Assembly (NCBI RefSeq): GCF_014805625.2
Contig: NW_023998417.1
Span: forward strand, 15,439,287 to 15,503,286
Length of the DNA: 64,000 nt
DNA from: Glossina fuscipes
Lineage: Eukaryota; Arthropoda; Insecta; Diptera; Glossinidae
Direction: 5' to 3'
The position numbers were made by a program, and so were the translations under genes. The notes under the pieces are model-generated. The model saw only the letters and a program-made list of their open reading frames with translations. It had not been told where the DNA came from and did not search any database. Of this stretch, positions 38,901-51,500 are shown piece after piece (within the stretch, counting starts at the first letter, position 1; the number at the start of each line of letters is the position of its first letter).

Positions 38901-39465
38901 CTGTAAACTTATTGAAATCTTAAGGAATACATCCAGTTTTTATTTCCATCTTCTATTTGTTGCGTCTTTGAGTTTTACTCTTTGCAAGCGAACAACAAAA
39001 TTTCATTAATACACGGCAATTAAGTGGCTTCCACTCAACCATCCGAAATCAGAAAAAGGAGTTCATTTGCACGGTGCATGATGCACTTTGATCATGTTTG
39101 CGTATAATTAATAGTTTGTAGTTTGGGTGAGGAGGTGGGTAAAATTAGAATCTTCAAATGCCGAACTATCCGTGCGAATGTATGCGCAAACTCAAAACAT
39201 TAGTTGCGAAATTTTCTTCAAAAGCTGAAATACAATTTCTAATTCTTTGCCGAGGATGTATTCTTTTCTTGCTTTTATTGATCGTATATTATCTTTTTTT
39301 CAGTTCGAGCGAGATATGATAATGTGGAATCATAAAGCGTTTCGGAAACACCCACAATTAGTGAAGGAGGATAGTGCCATCAAATTATTCCGAAGCTGGT
39401 ATTTGCAATTTTATTCGGAGAATAGTAAAACTTTTAGTGAAGCATCAGAAAATCTCGATTGGTAA
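35964..39465 (+). CDS. nvd: Neverland, Rieske cholesterol 7,8-desaturase
   Basis: Five coding exons: 35964-36149, 37026-37789, 38379-38490, 38556-38729, 39304-39465; 465 residues. Exon 1 encodes an N-terminal membrane segment (CYYMLCVIVTILAISIYCLF). The Rieske [2Fe-2S] ligands are complete: C150, H152 (CPHMGANLG) and C170, H173 (CPFHQWRF), spaced CxH-x17-CxxH. The mononuclear iron site is NGADLAHFKAIHEKS with D282, H285, H290. The tail RIKVLQTITPVEPLIQKVVH and HRFYSQRILAP match the Neverland/DAF-36 family. The enzyme converts cholesterol to 7-dehydrocholesterol, the first committed step of ecdysone synthesis in the prothoracic gland. A splice acceptor ends at 35946, so an upstream non-coding exon is likely. 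It lies about 6 kb downstream of Cyp307A on the same strand. AATAAA at 39721 is the candidate polyadenylation site. Confidence 0.95.
36301..36720 (-). CDS. unrecognised antisense ORF inside neverland intron 1
   Basis: An ATG-initiated frame of 139 codons, which is open for 30 further codons upstream (to 36810), on the strand opposite neverland. The sequence looks protein-like: MADFYHFYTSTVIRPDTDR near the start, then a Lys/Gln/Arg-rich middle (TAKQRRHKQKMSSEAKN) and a hydrophobic end. It fills about half of an 876-bp intron. I recognise no domain. It may be a nested gene, the coding remnant of a transposon, or a long chance frame. Confidence 0.35.
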   Translation of the reverse strand: MADFYHFYTSTVIRPDTDRILIEFFMYFNPLRKSNVSSAWILKLVYDTAKQRRHKQKMSSEAKNKYTTQAQKKVIDKKTDYLESLPVIISFMLDVWFLSVVRKLFQNTNGVDCLIICNFIITKNYTCDKNWIKTSLKPI

Positions 39466-39851
39466 CCGCGCAGATTACATCCTCTTTGAAGGCAAATTCA
39501 ATTCGAAAGATGAATATGCGGCGTAACCATTTAATCTGATGTGAAACATCTGGGAGAAAAGCTGCGAATGATATGTACAAATATACATATATGCTATTAA
39601 TGTTGCATACTTGATTTAGAGTAGGTGACATAATTTTTAATTAAGTTTTAGTTTAGCATTTTTTGAAATGCATTGTCCACATCCACAATATTCGCCAGCT
39701 TAATTTATTGCACGTCTTGTAATAAATAACCGCGAATAGAAGAAAAACATTGTCGAACTTTAAATGGAAAAAATCTTCTTATTTGAATCAAAATAGTAAT
39801 CATGACGCATAAAGGATTGCATAAAGTCGAAAAAATGCTTAAATCCGTGGG
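39466..39851. other. convergent 3' ends of neverland and ApepP
   Basis: 386 bp between two stop codons facing each other. The plus-strand AATAAA (39721-39726) and the minus-strand AATAAA (TTTATT at 39704-39709) lie within about 20 bp but point in opposite directions, so the two 3' UTRs probably overlap. Confidence 0.5.
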
Positions 39852-41367
39852 TTAAATTTTTCGCGTCTCTCTTTCCAACCACAACAGGGTCAAATTATCG
39901 CCCTCTTCTTTAAGTATTGGGGAAAGTGTATCCCAGACGAGGCGATGGTATTCGTTTAACAGATTTATCTAAAAGAATTCAAACATAGCATGAAATTTAG
40001 ATAAATATAATTTCGCACTCACTTCGTCCTTCAAAAGCATTTCTTTCTTAACTAATTTTGTTTGTTTGGGACACATGGTTATTGTTTTGAAAGTTAAACC
40101 TCCACGACCATTAAAATTACATTTGGTTTCTGCAGGAATAATTTGGACGATATCTTCAATACGAATGCCAAATTCTCCATCCTGGTAATAACCGGGCTCT
40201 GTAAATTTGAGTAAATAATTTTTTTTTAATACTAGAAATTGCTGCGCGGGCTTTTTTATTAACCATTTGAAATCATCATGTTTTCTTGTAGACCAGGATC
40301 ATCCGGCATTAAGCGTATACCCACACCCATTGGACCTTCATGAACATTTAGAAAATGTCCGACTCCATGTCCGGTGCCATGGCCATAATCTAAACCAATA
40401 TCCCACAGAGCTTTTCTTGCCAAGCTATCTAAAACTTGACCCTACAAAAAATTTGATAAAAGTAGAGACATTATCGGTAATATTTAAAGAATGCATTACT
40501 TTCACTTTCCGAGGAAAGATCGTTGCACCTAAGGTTAATTGTCCTCTAAGCACACGAGTATAAGTTTCTTTTTGCCAATCGGTTGGCTCTCCAAAATGCC
40601 AAGTACGCGTTACATCTGTTGTACCGTCTCTAAATAGAATGTTGTGCACACATTTAGTTCAAGAAAATATATCTAGTAGCAAATTTTTAATACTTGTACT
40701 GCGCTCCAGAATCGCACAAATATATTTCTTTGTCAGCAATCTCACGGTTTGTATCTTCGGCAGGTTTGTAATGTATAATTGAAGCATTGGGTCCTGACGC
40801 GCTTATCGTTTCAAAACTTGGACCCATAAAATGCTCTCTTTTGCTGGAATACAATATAATAATTGCGAATATTAATGGGAATAGCAATGATAAAGAAAAA
40901 TATTCTTAAGGAATGTGGCAATTTTTTTAATTGCATCATTGTACATTTGATGAAGAAGTAAAAATTGCAATTTCACATAATTTTGCTTACGAGCGTAGCT
41001 CTTCCAGCTTAATTGCTCCAGAAATTTCACTAACATGCTGTTTATTTAAGACCATGCCTTCGAGCCATGCAAAATATTGGCACAGAGCAACACCATCTCG
41101 AATATGACAATTAACAAAACCTTCAACCTCTGCACTGTTTTTAATAGCTTTGCTGAGTGCAATAGGCGTAACCTAAAAGATATATTTACATATTTAAATG
41201 AACTTTTAAGAATTTTACCAGACCTCTTGGTGCCGTTTATTCTTCGGAATCATTGAGTTTAAATAGTAACTAGAGTTTGACGATATCCAAATTTTTTCTT
41301 CTCCTTTCTTAATCTGCAAATAATAATTTAATAGACGTTATATTTATAGAAAAAACTAAAGTCACTG

Positions 41368-41400
<33 letters not shown>

Positions 41401-43379
41401 GAACGACAGAATTTAAAAAAAATATTTTCAAATTCCCTGAAACATGTACCGAATATATTGTAAGTAATAAAAAGGTATTCATCCAAAGTTGCTAAAAATT
41501 GCACGAAATGAGGTTATGAAGTTATGAAAAGAACAGATTTTAGTTTTTTTTTTTGTAAGCACATGCTTACTTGTTAATTCTGGGTAGAGACCGCGATAAG
41601 TATTTTATGTGTTTGGAGCACATTTGAAATATGGAAACTACTGGCTAAGATGTGGCTTGGTCTTCAAAATATCTTCGCGGCTCTCTTGCCAATGAATGTC
41701 GGCTTTTGTTTGTAAACCCAAACTATTCTTATTACACAACGTAAGTCGACAATGTAAATTTATAAAACAATAATTACATAGATTACGAAATATAATTATA
41801 ATGATTACAATATATTGATTATAATTATTATTATTTCTAATCGCGAATCGTTGTTAAAAGGCATCTATAGAGGAACTCAAGCTACACATATTCGTCGGTT
41901 TATTATATTAGAAAGTAATACTTACAAGTTGGTTGAGACGCTCTCCAATTTCTTCATAGGCAAAGATGCTTACTTCAACTCCATTTGCAACCAAATGATC
42001 TTTAAAGTCAGAAGGCAATTTCGTTGACGAAACAAAAAACTTAAGTTCATCATGAGTTACAATGAGATAAGCAAAAAAAACGGGATTATAATCGATATCG
42101 GATCCACGCAAATTCAGGAACCCTACGTAGTGATAAGAGCACATAAAAACATTAAAAAGAAATAAAGTCAGCTTACGAAGAAACTCACAAGCAACTTCAT
42201 CCAAGGCACTAACAACTAACAACTGAGTTTTCTTTTCTTCCATTTGACATTTGACATTTCTCCATTTCTCAGCTATCGTTGCTCCAGCAAATTTTAAATC
42301 TAGAGTGATAATGGGATTACACGTACGCGCAGGTTGCTCAGCTCCCCAAACGGCATCAACCAAGTTTTCCTCCAAAGGTAATAAAGAACAATCTATATAC
42401 AAGTTAATATTAAATATTACATTTAAAATTGGCTCCTAGGAGTTTGAAATGATTTACAAGCAAAAATTATGGAAAGTGTAATGCAATATAGGGTATTTAC
42501 AACTATGTTATATTGGAATTGCAAACGCATCGTTCGCATTGGGCGAACATTTTATACTACATTGTGAATCGAAATATTGCGATTTACTTTACAAAACGCT
42601 CTTGACTATGTCTTTGCAAAGACGTGAATTTGCACAAAATTGCGGGAAACCTGAAATCCTTCTTCAGAAATCTTGGAGTGGGAATGTTATTTTTACCAAC
42701 AGTTCAAAGTAATAATACACATACGCATACGTTATTTGGAAATAACTTTTCTTTTTTGACAAATTGCGCAATGCATGAAAAATGAGCAACGTGAGTCCAT
42801 TGTGCAATTTTGCCTAATGTACGGGCATAAGTAGGCGTTCTATGCAAATGTGTAGCTCTATATGTATTTTGTATTTGTGGGCTATGGAAAATTGAGAAAT
42901 GGCACACCGCGTAGAATAGATAAGCAGAAAGTGAAAATAATAAAAATCGTCTGATTACCAGCAGCTATGAGTTCCTTGTGTATAGGTTGCCATCGGCGGA
43001 ATGATAATAATTTTGGGTCAACTGCTACGACACTCTCCTTTGGTAAATTGCCAGCGAGCCAACTTCCAATACTAGGCGTCGTCGGTAGGCCATCTTTCAT
43101 AAGGCCCCAGTTCGGATCCAACTGATTTGTTGCTTGCTGATAATAACGTCCATCAGTCCACAACAAGGCTTTGTCAGCCGTTATTACTGCTGTCCCAGCT
43201 GATCCATCGAAACCGCTGATGAAAGCGCGACGTTGATCATGTTCGCAAATATATTCACTTCCGTGTGCATCATCGGAAGGCACAATGTATGCCGCCAAAG
43301 AAGTCCACTGTCCACCTGTTGGACGTTTCATTAATTTCCGTAGTTGACATAAAATTTCCGTGGTGTCCTTCATTCTCAT
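39852..43379 (-). CDS. ApepP: cytosolic Xaa-Pro aminopeptidase (aminopeptidase P1)
   Basis: Ten exons in coding order: 43379-42959, 42392-42189, 42122-41926, 41313-41224, 41172-40991, 40843-40694, 40629-40500, 40441-40264, 40198-40023, 39968-39852; 614 residues, matching the family. The M24B metallopeptidase removes N-terminal residues preceding proline. Exon 1 holds the creatinase-like N domain (SAGTAVITADKALLWTDGRYY). The pita-bread catalytic domain carries the metal ligands: Asp in YLCDSGAQY, Asp in DGTTDVTRT, His in GHFLNVHEG, Glu in SNEPGYYQDGEFGI and Glu in RIEDIVQI. The substrate-proximal GHGTGHGVGHFLNVHEGP block is complete. No signal peptide, consistent with a cytosolic form. The donor after exon 4 is weak (gtctgg) but is the only one keeping the frame. 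A (TA)n run lies in intron 3. It is convergent with neverland and divergent from the nicotinic receptor gene. Confidence 0.95.
41369..41398. repeat. (TA)n microsatellite in ApepP intron 3
   Basis: About 30 bp of alternating TA. Confidence 0.9.
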
Positions 43380-45526
43380 TCTCTTAACTATACTATAAAA
43401 TTTTAGCAATAACTAGAACGTTATGTAGCACATTTCAATTTATACCTTTTGCACCGCACAATTAAATTCTGATAAGTTAAGTTGATTTACACCACAATAA
43501 ATAAAAAAAAAGGAGAACTGATAAATACTAATTATTATGTATAACTTTTGTGTGTAGATATGATGATGAAGTAATATATCATGAAAATGTTTTAAAAACA
43601 CCTAATATGTTTCGAAGGTATTAGCCACACTGACAATTTTGCAAGGTTGCTTATTAAGTTAATAATACTTTTTTATGCTTGCTTTAGAATAGTATAGGGC
43701 GAAATCCCTATAAATATGCTATATAGTACTTGTGGAAATTTGAATTTAGTTAAAATTCTATAGTTGTTTTTCAGATTTCTTCTCCAATCTACTGCGGAAT
43801 GAAAAGAAAAAATTACAAAAGCGGGAAAAGTACGTATTATGAATTGCCTTTCTAAGACACTTTGAAAAAAAATTGCTAATGGGAATCTTTTTTACAACGA
43901 ATTCATTTTAGGACTGAAAACTCTTAGTTTTATTTACTATTTTTGTTATTTTTATTATTATTATTAATAATTGTGCTCTGTTTCCAATATATTCTGCAGG
44001 AGCTGCTTTTCAAAATGGAAAAAAAATGTCCTAACTCTGATTTCTTAGAAATATGCTATTTTTCGCGCTCTTATGTAAAATCCTTTCTCTATTGGCGAGC
44101 ATGAAAACTCTTTCGCATCAAAAACAAATTATGTTCCGTCAGTTTTGTGCCCTTTTTGCCTTTTCTGCGAGTAAAATTTACTCTCCTTTTGGATTTTTCT
44201 GAGAATAAAATCTACTTTGTGAGAATAAAATTTACTTTCTATGCTCCAATGCTCTTTCACTTCGTCTCCAAAACAAAAATTATGATGCTCTCAATTGAGC
44301 TCATTCCCCCCAGGCCCCCTTGCGTTTACGTACACATATTTACACATGTTTACACATATGTATACGCGCATGTTTTCGCCAATTTCGCCAGTATTACATA
44401 AAATTGAATGATTTCGATTAAAAAGGAAATTTTTTCAAAAATCCTCAGATGCGCTGAAATAATTGAAGTGAAACTACGATGAAAAGTATAGCTGTTAAAA
44501 ATATTAAATCTGAAAATGTATTACGTACAAAAGGATATTGTTAATAATTATTCACGAAGATAAAAGTAAAAACTTATATAAATATATAGTAATCAATGTG
44601 TGCAATAAATATAAACTGGATTACGTCACTGATATTAAGGTCTGTTTAAAATAAATGTTATTTCTCGCAAAGATTGGCTTAATAAAACTGGGAGCCCTCG
44701 CTTTTCAGTGGTGATAACTTTTTCGCTTTATACATGTGTACTGTGCACGTGGAGATATATACATAAACACATATTTAATTGTGCTCTCATATATCCTGTT
44801 TTTTTTTTTTTTTTTTTTCTTGGTAAGTCCACATTTGTTCAGTGCTTTATGTTTTTTATAATCGTTCTCCGTAAGTCCAAAGTATTATTCTTAGCACGAT
44901 AATACTTTAAAACTTACTTGAAGCTTCAGTTTCAATTTTAGATAAAAATGTAATGGAAGGAAATTATTATTTTCATATTCCTAAAGGGGTTATAACACCT
45001 TCCCCATAGACATTCTCGTACGGCCTACACAGCCACAGGCAGACCTAAAGAAGTAGCTTAAAAATGACACTTTCGATTTCGATTAAATAGGTCATTCAGA
45101 AATTTAATGGCGTATAAATTAGACAATTTGAATTCATAGGTTGAAATGCGTTTACCCTTCAATGTATTTTCTAGTAAGATTAGCAGATATCCCCGATTTT
45201 TCTTAAGACTTTAAAATGCTACGGCTTTTTCATCCGGAAAGTAAAAGTAGTTACGCGGGAATTTTTGAGATTCTTAAAAGTCGGATGAATGGAATGTGTG
45301 CCACAACGATTTGTAACATATGCAATTAGACCCTTCTGAGACGATTTTCATAACTTCAGCAGCCAGCGAATAAGGCTCTGCCAAGAAAGGTCAACTTAGG
45401 TTGCACTTATGAAAGAATTTTTTTAAAAAATGGATGGATTATTATTAATTTTCAAAATGTAAGAGCAAACGAGGAAGTAATTGCACTTTCTATGTAAATC
45501 TTTAGAACGCTAAGTAATAAAGTAAA
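43380..45526. other. divergent intergenic region between ApepP and nicotinic receptor gene
   Basis: About 2.1 kb; should contain both promoters and the 5' UTRs. There is a 20-bp T run at 44799-44818 and AT-rich sequence. Repeated short GAGAATAAAATTTACTTT-like units at about 44168-44240 look like local duplication. No coding region seen. Confidence 0.4.
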
Positions 45527-48500
45527 ATGAAACCTACTGCTGCAGAGACGTTGCGGGCATGGCTATTGTCTGCATTGATGGTGCATGGTGCTGTAGCTGG
45601 AAACCCAGATGCCAAAAGGCTTTACGATGATTTACTAAGCAATTATAACAAACTTGTGCGTCCAGTGGTCAATACTACAGACGTTCTTAAAGTGTGCATA
45701 AAACTAAAATTATCACAGCTTATTGACGTGGTAAGAAAGTTAAATTGCTTTGCATTCATCTGCATACTTAGAGACTCTTACAATTTTCCTCTTTTACAGA
45801 ATCTCAAAAATCAAATAATGACAACTAATCTTTGGGTTGAGCAGGTAAAGCGGAGCAACTTGCAAAGTGAATGAAAAGAATATAAAGTTATTTTTTTTTC
45901 TTTTTATAGTCGTGGTACGATTATAAGTTACGTTGGGAGCCGAAAGAATATGGTGGTGTGCATATGTTGCACGTACCATCCGATCATATTTGGCGTCCTG
46001 ACATTGTTCTATATAACAAGTAAGTGCACTTTCTAAATAAATAAATGATTTAATTTTACTTTTAAAATAATTTAATCCTTTAATGAAATTAATCGATATT
46101 ACTTAAGATAATTATAGTAAATAAAAGTAAAGTATTGATTGAATACTATATACATATTATACATATTATTATATATGGGAATGAGAGGATTTGATCTTAC
46201 ATATTCCTAATATCTAATATCTACGTAATTCCGATTACAAACAAAAATTCACAAGAAGAAAGAAAGAAACGGAAACGTACATATACATAAAGACACTCTA
46301 TACTGAACACGAATATAGGTATACGTTACATGCATACATAACCGGGCCTGGGCAATACACAGCATAAGCGATGTTGCTTTTTTGTGAACATAAATGATAT
46401 TAAAAAATAAGTTAATGATATATTAAGTAACCAAGTTAGCAATTATGTGCACGATTAAATCACAACTCGAAACCATATATTATTAAAATTAAATGTTCAG
46501 TGCTGACGGTAACTTTGAGGTGACACTTGCAACAAAAGCAACCATTTATTCAGAAGGATTAGTTGAATGGAAACCGCCGGCCATTTATAAATCATCCTGT
46601 GAAATAGATGTAGAATATTTCCCATTTGACGAACAGACTTGCGTTTTGAAATTCGGCAGCTGGACGTATGACGGATTTAAGGTGGGTCTCTTTTTTAATC
46701 ATACATCAAATCATTTGCTTCCATCATCCTCTCCCATCCCTCACAGACAGCTACAACATGTTTATTTTACCCAGAACTGTTTACTATTCATACTTATTTA
46801 TACATTTAAAAATGTTTTACATTACTTTACATTATTTTTCTACTTTTGCAGTCAATTTTGTTTTTAGTTGAAAAGAAACGAGAAAGAGAAAAGAATCAAA
46901 TTTTACACATCGCCAAAGAACAAATTTCTGTTAAATATATTGCAATATTTTACATACGTACGCTATCAGCATAGGTTGCATAAGATTTCAAACTAAATAA
47001 CCGAATGGTATCGAAGTATTTTCTTTATTTTCCATTACGATATGAGTATGAGTTCTTGAACAATAAGCACTTGCGTCTAATATATATATATTTATGTAAA
47101 TATATGTGAAATGATTCTTAGCAATTGCGTCATTATCATTAGTTCGGAGTTTACCACAGCTCTTAGAGAATTATATACATGTTTATTTACTTATTTATTA
47201 CAAAAGTGAAAAGGTTTCCTCTTGAATGTCCAAAGAATCCATTAAAGACACCATAAATTGCAGAAATTCTCGATCATCATAAGTTTATTGCACACTGCAG
47301 TGTAAAAGTTCACAAAGAAATTGAAATCCTTAGTTGATGGCCAGCCGCCAACTTTGGAAATGCAAGTGATCACGCCTGGAGTTAGCTAAATATGAGAAAT
47401 AAAATTTAAAACAAAAAAAAAAAAAAAATAATGGTCGAAGCGCAAAACAACTTTATAGCTTTGGTCGTTAATATTCTATCTAAAACGGGTCCATTTAAAC
47501 ATTGAATGCAAAGGCAAACTCGCATAGGACAAATGCAGTGAACAATTTTTTCGAACTTCTCTCTCTCTCTCTCTCTCTCTTAGAAACGTGAGTTAGGAAA
47601 ATTCGGGAAGTTTCGAAGCCTTCGAAGATTAACAAGCTTTTCGTTAATCAACAGAAGAAATTTATCTATGCATACAGTAACCAAATGACGGCATCTTAAT
47701 ACAAGAGTGAAGTCGCTGCAAGTCTGAATATATTTATTGTTTATGCATTTTAGAAAACCTAATGTACTTTTTCTACTCTTCACATATACAATAATTTATC
47801 CCATGGAGTACATAGTCTCGATTCAAACGAAAAGCTGTTAAAGGCATTTTGTAAGGACCGGGCAGTGAATTTAGTTTTCCGTTTTAAAATCTTCTCACTT
47901 TTTATTAGAGCTTATCATTCATAGAATTCGTAGCGTGGCATTGAGATTATATGAGACATATTGGAAATTAAAGCCTGGGCCGTAATCGACTTTAAAAATT
48001 TTGCTTCGGGAGAAACGATTTTTAGCGACATGACACTCGAAAGTTTTCGTTTGAAAGAGCATACCATTGCTAGGATGTGCACGACTCACTCCTGTGTATA
48101 TTATCATTTCTATTAGAATAGATTTGCAGTGAATTTTTTCTATAGATGGGTTTCGTTGGTCTTGGTCGAATTCTTTTCGTCGGCAAAACGACAATAAATT
48201 CAGATCATTAGATCATCATATTTCTCGCACTTAATAACATCTCGTTTATTGTCATATTAATGATTCCTATTCGCAACGCACTTTTCGCAAGCAGAACAAA
48301 AGAACAAAATGAATGGACTTCCGTCCCCTGATGGTGGGTACGACAACAATCGTTTTCCAGAAATTACGGTCAGATATGTGAGTCGTTAAATATCCGACAC
48401 ACTCTGCACAAGTTGTTTCTACTTTCACATTAATTACCTTAAATACGCTGAAGGTTGCCTGAAAATTTCCAACCGTCGAATTGTTTTCGTGACAACTAAC

Positions 48501-51500
48501 TTCCGAGTGAATTAATTCTAACATTTGCTGGGTTGGTTCCCTTTAATTTCAAATGGAACCACTAAACCTCAAGTGGTTGATTTTTCCTAGGAAATTGAAC
48601 GACTGGTCAGGGACTGTTCGGACTAATAGCTGAAACTATAAGTGTAGCTATTAACCTGGCGAAATAATCAAATCGTGAACAAAAATTTTTTTTTATCAGA
48701 AACATTTGCGCATGGAAGCTCGTATCTATTTTTTATGATTCCACTTGTAATGCACATTACATATTTTCCCTTTGTGAGTTAAAACAAAGATTTTTGGTTA
48801 ACTTGTAATCCTAACCACTATGAGCTCGTTGCTGGAATGTCCTAGTTTGTGATGAAAATATTTACGCGTGATATAATTTCACTGATCACATATATTTTAT
48901 ATATTGGTTTGAGGTGGGGGATATTCAAGATTCGCCATATGGCGAATACAATTTTCTTTCTTAATTTTTGGACGTGTTCTCAAATGGATACCCGTACACG
49001 TTTATATAATTGAAAATAAGTTTTTGAACATTGAACATTAAGCTTTTATTCGTTCGTAAAATTTTTTCGTTACGTACGTATGAGTATACTACATCCTCGC
49101 CCATTCCTTTTCCAAGAACATTTTTTATTGAAATACAATTTAGTCTCGACAAAAATAACATTATTAATTTTTTTTTTAACTCTTTTACATGTGTACATAT
49201 ATACACATAATCATACAGACATAATCGAAATTACATGTCATACGTGTATTCATTCAAAATTAAGAATCATAACTTGCATTGTGGTACATGTTGTTTGAAA
49301 GTGAATCTTATTAATTTTACTGTTTGTGTTTTCTCGATATGTAAGTATATTTCTGTACCCTGCACAAACTATTTATGCTGCGAAATTTAAATCGGTTCAT
49401 TTGCTAATTGTTATCTGTCGTTAAAACGCTCCCCGTTGCCTCATATTAGATACAAACACATCCACGTGTACCTATGTTATTATATATATGCTATATATCA
49501 TATATATATTTATACCGGAATGTACACACACATTTATATACACACATATACAAACATACTTACATACACACATACATACACAGGCATAGACGCACACACT
49601 TATAATTCACTATCGTCTAATAAATCCCTTTTCTTATTGTACCCGCCATCTTCACACGAACGATATTCAAGGTTCTTAATGAGGGTTAGCGTACAATTTG
49701 AAATTATTAGACAGCCGTTGTCCGCTTTTTCATGTCTGTCCCTCTGTTGCACTCTCTAACCCACTAAGTAAGGCATTATTAGACATTTATTACACAGTAC
49801 ACTTTTATATGTACGATGAATGTGAAGTTATCTCAAACGAGAACCGATAAATTCCGTTTTAAAATCAAAGGTGTCAATCAAAACAGACACCTTCCTGATG
49901 ATTAGTTCTTATGCTGAAAAACTGACTTCTGACATCGAACATGTGACATCATGTTATGGGTTTTGGGCAATGGCTTTAGTGTAATTGTAATTACAATTTT
50001 AAATGTGTGACAGTTTTGGGCGGTGGGTATTAAAAATTCGGTGTAAACCGATATAATTTCTTTTTTCTCTCTTGCTTATTCGTATTAAATATATATACAT
50101 ATATTCCTAAGTAAGTAATTGAATTATATAAACATTGATACATATTAACTGTAACACACACGTACGTAGATAAACTGATAATTGATAATGAAATGCAAAG
50201 ATCAGGCTATAAGCAGCTTAATTTAGATATGTATGTGTGTACATGTGTAGATTTTGATTTCTTTTTCCAGTATGTGCGCATGTACATAGGTACCTAGAAA
50301 GCTAGGTCAGTTAGGCTTAAAAGGTACTGCGAGGTTAAAGAAACATTATGTGCTTTCTATTGTGTGCTAATGTAGCAGATTTATTAAATTGTAATTTTTA
50401 CAGTGCTGACGGGCATTATGAAGTTACTCTTATGACAAAAGCCACAGTCCATAATAATGGATTGGTTATATGGCAACCACCTGCCGTTTATAAGTCGTCA
50501 TGTTCAATTGATGTTGAATACTTTCCGTATGACGTTCAGACGTGCATCTTAAAATTAGGCAGTTGGACGTACGACGGCTTTAAGGTGCTCATATTTCTAT
50601 TCCTCTACTATTAACACATACTTACATATATACATATATACTCACATTTTTATATACATTTACATAAACATATATATTAAGTTAGTCGCATATCAAAATC
50701 AAAGTAAGTCTTATAGTACTTTGTACATATGTGTGTACATACTAAAGCATTCAATGCCTATTTCAATAAAATCGAATTTAGTTATCTTGCGATTCATTGG
50801 CTTTAGATATTTGCAATAATTTTCAAAAATGATTTAAACCTTTAATAGCCAAATGTCTGCTAAACGGCTTGTGGAGTCATATTAGTGGATCCCAGGTGCC
50901 TATATGTAGTATACGCGATACCTTAATCCAGGCTATTAAAAAAACAGCATTGTCCTCGTTCACAGACGTTCTGTATTTAAATTTTTAATAAAAAAATACA
51001 TTTGCAGGTTACGATAATATTTGTTGATTATCATCAACTAATTGCCTGGTTTGATAAACTTCGATCTCTTTTCGAAAAGAACGTAACTTTATTGGATCAA
51101 AAAAACCCTCCTTTTAACGTAGCAAATTTTAGAATGAAAACGAAAATATTCGTAGAATACGAGCAGCAATATGTTTCGAGTATGGCTTGGTTTTGACACA
51201 TTCTTGTATCGAATCATGAGAGCCTATGTAGTAATTTCATCTCCTAATTATTTTGGAAATCTTGCAGTGCGCATAAGAATACTATGTTGTAATGTAGCCG
51301 GTTATCCGGTACCGCGGCCGAAAAGTTCTATTGTGCTCATCCATGCACGTAGCTCATCATAGGCAATCTCTGATGGCCCTGATGATCATTGACATCCTTA
51401 CTAATTCAGTGCTAATGAATTCAGTATCATGATTATCCAATTTGTAATGATTTCTTTTGGAATATTTTTGTTTTCCAGATCTTTCTCAATAGTCGTCACA

